In this document: positions 1 to 7,013 of the stretch, piece after piece
Position numbering within the stretch: position 1 is the first letter of the stretch
How the letters are laid out: each line of letters begins with the position of its first letter
From: Gammaproteobacteria bacterium
GTDB lineage: Bacteria > Pseudomonadota > Gammaproteobacteria > Pseudomonadales > Pseudohongiellaceae
Direction: 5' to 3'
DNA: 35,196 bases
Assembly (NCBI GenBank): GCA_017853205.1
Contig: JAFMKB010000025.1
Coordinates: 1 to 35,196, forward strand
The notes under the pieces: generated by a model
Databases searched by the model: none
What the model was told of the DNA's origin: nothing
The model's input: the letters and a program-made list of their open reading frames with translations, nothing else
Position numbers and translations under genes: made by a program

Positions 1-2
1 TA

Positions 3-524
3 ATCCTCACGGGGGTTGCGCCGATCGTTGGTCTGCGTTTCGCCTGGTTAAACTGGCACTGGATGGCTGGATTATTGTTGAGCTTCATCACCCTCGTGCA
101 CATCGTTCGTTCCCTCTTCTGGCAAGATTTTAAATCGATGATCTTGGGTCCTCGCGACTTTGCAGAACCATTCGATTCGACGCGCCTGCCAGGCAAATAT
201 TCCTTCGAGCAGAAGGGTATGCACTGGGCAGTTACTGTCGTTGTGATGACGGTTATAGCGACCGGCTTGTTGATGTTTTTGCAGATCGATTCACCGTTTT
301 GGGAGCGCACTAACAGCATGCCTGAAAGCCAGCTGGGATTAGTGTTTTTGCTGCACGGATTATCGACGCTTGCGCTCGTCGCGCTCGCTTCGACACACAT
401 CTACTTCGCTATTCGCCCAGAGAAGCTGTTCTATACGCGCTCGATGTTCAAAGGATGGATTTCAGAAGACGAAATGAAGGCAAATCACGACCCGAACCTA
501 TGGTCGCCTAAGCAAGCCGATTAA
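3..524 (+). CDS. Cytochrome b, formate-dehydrogenase gamma-like (5' partial)
   Basis: Membrane di-heme cytochrome b that would pass electrons between a periplasmic dehydrogenase and the quinone pool. The reading frame is open from base 3, so the gene starts upstream of the window; the ATG at 63 is internal. Visible are a Trp/His-rich segment (LNWHWMAG) followed by LVHIVR, then GMHW entering a hydrophobic helix, and later LLHGL and STHIYF. These spaced histidines in helices are the layout of the cytochrome b561/FdnI-type family. The C-terminal tail (KGWISEDEMKANHDPNLW) is hydrophilic and typical of formate dehydrogenase gamma-like subunits. The catalytic subunits would lie upstream, outside the window. 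A hydrogenase-type cytochrome b is the main alternative. Confidence 0.8.
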   Translation: MLTGVAPIVGLRFAWLNWHWMAGLLLSFITLVHIVRSLFWQDFKSMILGPRDFAEPFDSTRLPGKYSFEQKGMHWAVTVVVMTVIATGLLMFLQIDSPFWERTNSMPESQLGLVFLLHGLSTLALVALASTHIYFAIRPEKLFYTRSMFKGWISEDEMKANHDPNLWSPKQAD

Positions 525-570
525 CGACTCGCGCGCGTCGAACAGGGTCGCGCGAGCTAGAATCAACAAA

Positions 571-615
571 ACGGGGTCAGCTCTTCCTGCGCCAGCAGCG
601 AAAGTCTGGCCCCAT
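571..615. repeat. REP-like imperfect palindrome (GGGGTCAG ... CTGGCCCC)
   Basis: GGGGTCAG at 573-580 pairs with CTGGCCCC at 606-613 (8 bp with one G-U pair). An inner CTGC/GCAG stem (587-590/595-598) sits around the loop GCCA. The GGGGTCAG head resembles the repetitive extragenic palindromes associated with RAYT (IS200-like) transposases in gammaproteobacteria; that link is from memory. No second copy and no RAYT gene lies in the window. A simple terminator for the cytochrome b transcript is the alternative, although the following T run is only three bases. Confidence 0.45.
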
Positions 616-655
616 TTACTAGTGACACCACAGAAAGTAGTAGAGGGACACACAC

Positions 656-1075
656 GTGACCGAAACAAGCATATTAGAAAGCGCGATCGAGACGATCGAA
701 TCTGGCTACGAATTTTTACTTGCTTACGCCGCGCAGGGTCGACCAGCAGGCGTTGAGTCTGGACCTGGTCCACATGCCCAGCCTACGATTCAAGGCATGG
801 CGACAGCGATGCAGTCACTCATCGACGCATTCGACGCGAGCAGCGATGCATTCGAGAAGGTCATTGCAGACGACTGCGCAAAGGCAAGTGCTGCACTCAA
901 TTTTATTCTCAAACAGAACAAAATTGGCTCGGAAATGGTCGACAATCTGAATGCGTCTATACATTTGCGCGCTGTGTTAACAGACCTTTTTCTTTACAGC
1001 GAAGTGCTCAAGCCAAGCACCGCAGAAGACCTCGCCGCCCCAAGCGCGGTTCAAACCTACGACGCCGCTAACTAG
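656..1075 (+). CDS. Unrecognised small helical protein
   Basis: I do not recognise a family. The product is 139 aa, starts at GTG 656 with a purine-rich stretch (AGAGGGA) about 6 bases upstream, and has no signal peptide or membrane segment. It looks mostly alpha-helical, with an N-terminal segment (ESAIETIESGYEFLLAYAAQG), a Gly/Pro-rich linker near residues 29-44, and a longer helical part at about 48-120. The C-terminal 20 residues are Ala-rich and probably disordered. It lies 131 bases after the cytochrome b gene and 26 bases before the D-cysteine desulfhydrase gene, so it may be co-transcribed with one or both. An overlapping antisense reading frame at 498-773 is a shadow. The call as a real gene rests on codon pattern and spacing. 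Confidence 0.65.
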   Translation: MTETSILESAIETIESGYEFLLAYAAQGRPAGVESGPGPHAQPTIQGMATAMQSLIDAFDASSDAFEKVIADDCAKASAALNFILKQNKIGSEMVDNLNASIHLRAVLTDLFLYSEVLKPSTAEDLAAPSAVQTYDAAN

Positions 1076-1101
1076 GCGGCGCTTTCGGAGAGCTTCCGCG
1101 A

Positions 1102-2130
1102 ATGCGTTATCCATCTCGACTGCATCTGGCTAACTTGCCAACACCGCTCGTAAAGCTTGAGCGTTTTTCTGAACGTTTTGGTGGCGTTAATCTTTGGATG
1201 AAGCGCGATGAGATGACAGGCATCGAAGTGTCTGGCAATAAAATCCGTAAGCTCGAATTTTGTATTGCCGAAGCGCAGCGTCAAGGTTGCGATACCCTCA
1301 TCACCTGCGGTGGCATCCAATCAAACCACTGTCGTGCTACCGCGATTATGGGCGCGCGACTCGGCATGAAGGTGCAGCTGATTTTGCGCGGCGAGGAGCC
1401 AAAGATTCCCAGCGGCAATCATTTTATGGACTTGCTGGCTGGCGCCGAGATTAGCTATTTGCCTGCGGAGGGTTGGGCAGCCGCGCATCCTCAGTACGCG
1501 AGACAGCTTCAAGCTGAGGCCGAGGTGTCGGGTCACAAGGCGTATTTCATTCCAACTGGCGCAAGCGATGAAGTAGGGCTCTGGGGTTATATCGCTGCGA
1601 GTGAAGAACTGGCAGCAGATTTTAAACGGCTGAAGCTTAGGCCAAGCGCGATTGTGACGGCAACCGGATCGGGCGGAACCCAAGCCGGACTTATTACTGG
1701 GAATCAGATTTTTGACCTAGCTGAAAAAATTGTTGCCTTCAATGTTAGCGACAGCGCTGATTATTTTGATGAGCGCGCGCGTGAGGATATCGCACGTTGG
1801 CAGACGCGCTATGCCGATTTGCTTGAAGGCACGCCCGGGGCTGAGATCGATACTGCAGCGCTGAGCGTACTGACCCAAGAAGGCTATCTCGGTCCGGGTT
1901 ACGGGATTGGATACCCTGAGGTTTTCGACACCATCAAGGCGCTTGCCAGCGCTGAAGGAGTATTCCTCGATCCGGTATACACAGGCAAAGCGTTCTACGG
2001 CATGGTAAACGAAATTCTGAAAGGCGACGAAGGCTGCTTCGCCGGCGCTAAAGACATTGTGTTTATTCACACCGGTGGCCTTTTTGGCGTATTCCCGCAG
2101 CAAGAAAACTTCACCTTCGCCACCGACTAA
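1102..2130 (+). CDS. dcyD: D-cysteine desulfhydrase, PLP-dependent
   Basis: Pyridoxal-phosphate enzyme of the D-cysteine desulfhydrase / ACC-deaminase family (fold type II), expected to split D-cysteine into pyruvate, H2S and ammonia in the cytoplasm. The 342-aa length fits the family. VSGNKIRKLEF places the PLP Schiff-base lysine at K47. GGIQSNHCRA at residues 70-79 supplies S74, N75 and H76 near the cofactor. TATGSGGTQAG, in the middle of the chain, is the phosphate-binding loop. The C-terminal part carries LDPVYTGKA and the late IHTGG motif. The start at 1102 is preceded by GGAGAG. ACC deaminase or another D-amino-acid lyase of the same family cannot be excluded from sequence alone. A link to the formate dehydrogenase genes upstream is possible but unproven. 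Confidence 0.85.
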   Translation: MRYPSRLHLANLPTPLVKLERFSERFGGVNLWMKRDEMTGIEVSGNKIRKLEFCIAEAQRQGCDTLITCGGIQSNHCRATAIMGARLGMKVQLILRGEEPKIPSGNHFMDLLAGAEISYLPAEGWAAAHPQYARQLQAEAEVSGHKAYFIPTGASDEVGLWGYIAASEELAADFKRLKLRPSAIVTATGSGGTQAGLITGNQIFDLAEKIVAFNVSDSADYFDERAREDIARWQTRYADLLEGTPGAEIDTAALSVLTQEGYLGPGYGIGYPEVFDTIKALASAEGVFLDPVYTGKAFYGMVNEILKGDEGCFAGAKDIVFIHTGGLFGVFPQQENFTFATD

Positions 2131-2158
2131 TGTGGTCACAAAGACAGGAGCACGTGCG

Positions 2159-3388
2159 ATGCTATGCAGCTCATCTAAGCCCCTTGCGCCCTTTCTGAAA
2201 AGAGGGTCGATCGCCGCGGCGATTCTCGCAGCGTTAACCGCCTGTGGACCGGCCGGGGAGCAATCTCGCTATGAAGCCGAAGACTCGCCCGGCTACAGCA
2301 GCGATGGCATGGCCGCGGCAACGAAATGGGTCGAACCGACTCCAAGCGACTATGCCGATGTCCAGAACGAAAGTCAGCTGCTCAGCAACACGCGGCAGTT
2401 GGTTACCGACAGTCTGCGGTCGGGTGAAGGTTATTTCAGTGCGGACGGGCGTGAGCTGATCTATCAGAGTGAGCAGCCAGGCGATAATCCTTTCTATCAG
2501 ATTTTTGTCCTTGATCTTGAGAGCGGCGAAAGCAGGTTAGTCTCCCCCGGTATTGGTTTAACCACCTGCGCGTGGATACATCCGACACAGGATCTGGTGA
2601 TGTTTTCGTCAACGCACGAGGATCCGAATGCGTTGGCTAAGCAGGCTGAGGAAATCGCGATTCGCAAGAGCGGTATCGAGCGAGCGTATGGCTGGGACTA
2701 TGATCGCCACTATGACATCTATGTCGCGAATGCCGATGGATCTGGCGCGCGCAATATAACCAACACCGATGGATACGATGCCGAAGGCTCCTACTCCGCC
2801 GACGGCTCGCAGATTCTGTTCGCGTCTAACAGAGAAGCGTACTCACGCACACTCAGCCGCGCCGAGCAGGCGCTGTTCGAAGACGACAGCTCCTACTTTA
2901 TGGATCTGTATGTCATGGATGCGGATGGAAGCAACGTGCGGCAACTAACGCACTCACCGGGCTACGACGGTGGGCCATTCTTTAGCCCCGACGGCAGCAA
3001 AATTACTTGGCGTCGATTCAATCCCGATGGCAATAGCGCAGAGATCTGGACGATGGATGCAGACGGCAGCAACCAACGACAGCTCACCGCGGATGCCATG
3101 GTCGCCTGGGCGCCTTACTACCATCCGAGCGGTGAGTATTTAATCTACTCTAGCAATCAGCTGGGTCATGCCAATTTCGAACTTTTCCTTATCGATACAG
3201 AGGGCGCGCATGCGCCGGTCAGGGTGACCAATACAGAGGGAACAGACATACTTCCAGTATTCTCACCCAGCGGCGATCAGCTTGCTTGGAGTACGACGCG
3301 AACGCCGGACGGTACCTCTCAGCTGCATATAGCCGATTGGAATCACGCCCATGCGCTTGAACTTCTGGCAAATTCGAGCGCGCACTAA
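2159..3388 (+). CDS. TolB-like beta-propeller lipoprotein
   Basis: Exported lipoprotein of 409 aa built of PD40/WD40-like propeller repeats. The start at ATG 2159 is chosen because AGGAG lies 8 bases upstream. It gives a clean lipoprotein signal: basic residues K14-R15, a hydrophobic run, then the lipobox LTAC with C29 as the lipidated cysteine. An in-frame ATG at 2057 lies inside the previous gene and would bury the signal. At least four TolB-like blades are visible, with repeated units such as MDADGSN-RQLT and FSPDGSKI. The stop TAA abuts the ATG of the peptidase gene that follows, with no spacer, so the two are probably translationally coupled and may work together at the cell envelope. 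The substrate is unknown; TolB itself is excluded because no tol-pal genes are nearby. Confidence 0.82.
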   Translation: MLCSSSKPLAPFLKRGSIAAAILAALTACGPAGEQSRYEAEDSPGYSSDGMAAATKWVEPTPSDYADVQNESQLLSNTRQLVTDSLRSGEGYFSADGRELIYQSEQPGDNPFYQIFVLDLESGESRLVSPGIGLTTCAWIHPTQDLVMFSSTHEDPNALAKQAEEIAIRKSGIERAYGWDYDRHYDIYVANADGSGARNITNTDGYDAEGSYSADGSQILFASNREAYSRTLSRAEQALFEDDSSYFMDLYVMDADGSNVRQLTHSPGYDGGPFFSPDGSKITWRRFNPDGNSAEIWTMDADGSNQRQLTADAMVAWAPYYHPSGEYLIYSSNQLGHANFELFLIDTEGAHAPVRVTNTEGTDILPVFSPSGDQLAWSTTRTPDGTSQLHIADWNHAHALELLANSSAH

Positions 3389-6300
3389 ATGCCGCGCTCG
3401 CTCGTCATTGGCTTTTTTGGCCTCGTCTCACTTCAGACTCTGTTCGCTCAGGATCTAGAGGAGGCTGCCAACGCGGCACCGGCCGACCGTGCGCCTGTCC
3501 ACCACAGCCTTACCGTGACGATTGACCCTCATAACAATCATCTCGAGGTCACCGATAAGATCGACTTGCCTGAAAATTTTGGGCGCAGCGATATTGTGTT
3601 TGAGCTAAATGCCAATCTGCAGATCACCAACCGGCCGCGCGGCCTTCGCAAGACTGGTGGCGTTTCTGCTGAGCTCGCGCAAGGGATTAACGAGACCGGC
3701 GGCCTCGCTGCGAGCAAAGCGCGTTATTCGGTTGACTTGCCACGGCGCAGTGGTCAGCCCTTAGAGCTCTCCTACTCGGGCACGCTGTTCGATGAAACGC
3801 GGCAAACCGGTGCTCAGTATTCACAGAGCTTTTCCGAGACCTCGGGCATCATCGATTCTCGCGGCGTTTATCTTAACAGGGGAAGTGCGTGGATCCCGGC
3901 GTTCGGTGACGAGTTAGTCACCTTCGAGATGCAGGTCGAGTTCGCCGACTCTGCGCGTGGCTGGCGGAGCATTAGTCAGGGCGACAGAGCGGATGATAAT
4001 AACTGGCGCAGCGATGTCCCTATGGAAGAGATCTATTTAATCGCTGCCGCGTTTACAGAATACACCTCGACCTATAAGTCGGTGCTCGCGAGCGATGGCA
4101 ACCCGCGAGAGGTCGACGTATTAGCGCTATTGCGCTCGCCTGATTCGAATCTCGCCGCTAAATACCTCGACGCGACCGAACGCTATCTTGCACTCTATGA
4201 ACCGCTTCTCGGCGCTTATCCCTATAGCAAATTCGCGTTGGTCGAAAATTTTTGGGAGACGGGGTACGGCATGCCGTCTTTTACGCTACTAGGTGAACAA
4301 ATCATCCGCTTTCCCTTCATTATCGATTCGTCTTACCCCCATGAGATCTTGCACAATTGGTGGGGCAACGGTGTCTACCCCGAATACGAATCGGGCAATT
4401 GGAGTGAGGGGCTCACCGCGTATTTAGCCGACCATTTGTTTCAGGAAGTCGAAGGGCGAGGCCCCGAATACCGAAAGGAAATGCTCGCTAGGGTTAAAAA
4501 CTACGTTAGTGACGCAGCGGACTTTCCGCTCGAAGAATTTACCTCGCGTAATTCGGCTGCGTCGCAGGCAATAGGCTATGGCAAGACGCTTATGCTTTGG
4601 CACATGCTTCGTATCGAGCTCGGTGATGAATTATTTCTCAGCGGACTCAAACAGTTTTATCGCGATTTTCGATTTAAGCGCGCGTCCTTCTCTGACATCG
4701 CGACGCATTTTTCGACGCTCGCCGAGCGTGACTTGCAGCCTTTTTTCACGCAGTGGGTTACGCGCAAAGGCGCGCCGGAATTAGCCGTCTCGGTCCTCGA
4801 AGAACGCGGAGACAAAGCACGCCTCATGTTTGCGCAGATTCAGGATGAAGCACCCTTTGCCTTTAAAGTGCCCGTCGCGCTTTACTATGCCGGAATCGAT
4901 GTGCCGCAAATTGTTAACTTAACGCTGAGTCAGCGCGCCGAGGGGTTTCTTGCCGATAATTATTCTTCGCTCGAGGCGGTAGTCGTCGATCCCTATTACG
5001 ACCTTTTCCGCATGCTTGACCGCGCTGAGACGCCGCCGACTATTGGCGAACTTTTCGGTGCGTCGACACTAACATTTGTTGTGCCCTCTGCCGGTGTGGA
5101 TTCGCGAGCGTCTGATCTTGAGAAAACCGGTCCTGCGCTAACAGAGGCACATTGGCGAGAGCTAGCCGCGAACTTTGGCGAAGGCGTGAGTGCGCGCATC
5201 GTGCGGGATGATGAGATTGAGTCACTGCCCGCAGATTCGAGTGTCTGGGTTTTGGGCATCAACAATCGCTTCGCCGATGTCGCGATCGAGGCCGCGTCGC
5301 AGGATGTAAGCCGGCGCGAGAACGGACTCTCACTGGGCACAACTGAAGTTGAATTTCAGGATCGCAGCTCGGTTTTCGTCGCTCGGCACCCGAGTTCGGA
5401 TGAGTTGGCGCTCGGCTTTATTGCCATCGATAGCAGTGCGGCGCAGCCAGGGCTGATCGAGAAACTCCCGCATTACGGTAAATACTCCTATCTGAGTTTT
5501 CTAGGTGATGCGCCCACTAACGATGTTAAGGGCGTGTGGGCAAGCAGTGAGTCGCCGCTCGTCTGGCACAATCCGGAGAAAGCATCGACACGCGCACTCG
5601 CGAGTCTCCCAGCTGTGCCTGCTTTGGCGGATTTGCCGCCAAAATATTTACAAGCAAATCTTGCACGTCATATAGAGCGGCTCACCGCGACTGCAATGCT
5701 CGGACGCGGTATAAGCAACCCCTTTTCCTCTCCAATCCTCACAGGTGCGGATGTTGCCACAGGCGAAGCTGGACAGGACGGGGGCATCGAAGAAGCCGCG
5801 CGCTATATTCAGAGTGAATTTAGACGCATCGGCCTACAGGCAATCGGCGGCAGCTACCTGCAAACGTGGCAGGACACGTTAGCGGACGGTCGCGCGCAGC
5901 AGCTCAGCAATATCGTCGGCCTGATCCCCGGCAGCGATCCTGCGCTGGCGCATCAGCCGGTTGTGCTCGGCGCGCACTATGACCATCTCGGGCTCGATGA
6001 GCGCGGAGTTCCTTTTCCCGGCGCCGACGATAATGCCTCCGGTGTAGCTGTGCTCATCGAAGTCGCTGCCAAGCTTAAACGCGCTTTCACGCCGGTGCGG
6101 CCAATCGTGATCGTCGCCTTCAGTGGCGAGGAGGCGGGCCTTTTGGGCTCAAAGCATTTCGTTTCCTCGCCGCCTAGCGCCCTTGGCGAGGTTGAGTTCT
6201 ATGCGATGCTCAATTTAGACGCGGTGGGCAGGCTGGAGGGACGCAAGCTGCAGGTATTCGGTAGCGAGAGCGCTTATGAGTGGCCGTTTATGGCGCAGGG

Positions 6301-6856
6301 CATTGGCTACACAATAGGAGTCGAGTCGCAGCTGCCTGACCAGACCATTGCGAGCAGCGATCACGTTAGTTTTCTCAATAATGGCGTGCCCGCCATTCAT
6401 CTCTTTTCGGGGCTTCATACCGACTATCACCGAGTTAGCGATAGCGAGGAGAAAATCGACTACAAGGGCCTCTCATCAGTTGCCTCATGGCTCGAGGAAG
6501 CCGCGATCTACCTTGGTCAGCGCACCGACCCGCTAAGGGTAACGCTCGCGAATGCGCCGATTGCGGTTGCGCCAGCGGGGTCTGAGGAGCGCAGGGCGAG
6601 CCTTGGCACGTTGCCGGACTTCGGTTATGTCGGAGAGGGTGTGCGTATCACAGGTGTCACCCCTGGCAGCGCCGCTGAAGCCGCCGGACTCAGCGAAGGC
6701 GACATTATATTGTCATTAAATGGGCAGACACTTTCCGATTTACAAACTTACTCTACTTTGCTGAGATCATTATCGATCGGTGATGAAGTTCTGCTCGAAC
6801 TTAAGCGTGGCGAAGTAGTGCGCTCAATTTCTGCGACGCTTACTGCGAGGCGCTAG
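3389..6856 (+). CDS. Exported M1-like / M28 / PDZ multidomain peptidase
   Basis: A 1155-aa exported protein with two metallopeptidase domains. Residues 1-20 are a signal peptide (LFAQD cleavage region). The M1-type gluzincin domain has HEILH at 318-322 and the third zinc ligand E340 in NWSEG; the gap is 17 residues instead of the usual 18, and the classical GAMEN motif is replaced by a GYGMPSF segment. The M28 aminopeptidase domain spans about 760-1040: H863 (HYDH), D880/D881 (GADDNASG), E914-E915 (SGEEAG), D944 (LNLDAVGR) and H1010 (GLHTDYH) form a complete two-zinc site. A PDZ domain closes the protein at about 1083-1150. The region at about 560-750 between the peptidase units is unassigned. 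It follows the propeller lipoprotein gene directly (TAAATG), without a strong Shine-Dalgarno of its own. Confidence 0.88.
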   Translation: MPRSLVIGFFGLVSLQTLFAQDLEEAANAAPADRAPVHHSLTVTIDPHNNHLEVTDKIDLPENFGRSDIVFELNANLQITNRPRGLRKTGGVSAELAQGINETGGLAASKARYSVDLPRRSGQPLELSYSGTLFDETRQTGAQYSQSFSETSGIIDSRGVYLNRGSAWIPAFGDELVTFEMQVEFADSARGWRSISQGDRADDNNWRSDVPMEEIYLIAAAFTEYTSTYKSVLASDGNPREVDVLALLRSPDSNLAAKYLDATERYLALYEPLLGAYPYSKFALVENFWETGYGMPSFTLLGEQIIRFPFIIDSSYPHEILHNWWGNGVYPEYESGNWSEGLTAYLADHLFQEVEGRGPEYRKEMLARVKNYVSDAADFPLEEFTSRNSAASQAIGYGKTLMLWHMLRIELGDELFLSGLKQFYRDFRFKRASFSDIATHFSTLAERDLQPFFTQWVTRKGAPELAVSVLEERGDKARLMFAQIQDEAPFAFKVPVALYYAGIDVPQIVNLTLSQRAEGFLADNYSSLEAVVVDPYYDLFRMLDRAETPPTIGELFGASTLTFVVPSAGVDSRASDLEKTGPALTEAHWRELAANFGEGVSARIVRDDEIESLPADSSVWVLGINNRFADVAIEAASQDVSRRENGLSLGTTEVEFQDRSSVFVARHPSSDELALGFIAIDSSAAQPGLIEKLPHYGKYSYLSFLGDAPTNDVKGVWASSESPLVWHNPEKASTRALASLPAVPALADLPPKYLQANLARHIERLTATAMLGRGISNPFSSPILTGADVATGEAGQDGGIEEAARYIQSEFRRIGLQAIGGSYLQTWQDTLADGRAQQLSNIVGLIPGSDPALAHQPVVLGAHYDHLGLDERGVPFPGADDNASGVAVLIEVAAKLKRAFTPVRPIVIVAFSGEEAGLLGSKHFVSSPPSALGEVEFYAMLNLDAVGRLEGRKLQVFGSESAYEWPFMAQGIGYTIGVESQLPDQTIASSDHVSFLNNGVPAIHLFSGLHTDYHRVSDSEEKIDYKGLSSVASWLEEAAIYLGQRTDPLRVTLANAPIAVAPAGSEERRASLGTLPDFGYVGEGVRITGVTPGSAAEAAGLSEGDIILSLNGQTLSDLQTYSTLLRSLSIGDEVLLELKRGEVVRSISATLTARR

Positions 6857-6976
6857 TTGTATTTAGCTAATGCAACTAATTGTTGCGCAAAACCCCTAAG
6901 TTATTAATTCTCTTGTAAACTCCCTTTCCCGGATCGCTCGATAGATTGATCCCCGTCAATGACATGGTGAGTCGGC

Positions 6977-6989
6977 CGCGATAATCGCG
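6977..6989. promoter_or_regulatory. Short palindrome upstream of the DUF5916 gene
   Basis: CGCGATAATCGCG is a perfect 6-bp inverted repeat with a one-base centre, 24 bases before the ATG at 7014. A second inverted repeat, ATTGA/TCAAT, lies at 6945-6960. The rest of the gap 6857-7013 is AT-rich near its start and shows no convincing -35/-10 pair. It could be an operator or a leader hairpin; a chance palindrome is also possible. Confidence 0.25.
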
Positions 6990-7013
6990 AGTCCCTTTGC
7001 AGCGAGCGATGAC

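Noticed and set aside
528-556. Hairpin CTCGCGCG/CGCGCGAG after the cytochrome b gene as a terminator
   Set aside because: The 8-bp stem is real, but no T run follows and the loop is 13 bases, so I do not call an intrinsic terminator.
2057-2158. Upstream start of the propeller lipoprotein at 2057
   Set aside because: It lies inside the desulfhydrase gene; ATG 2159 has AGGAG upstream and starts a proper lipoprotein signal.
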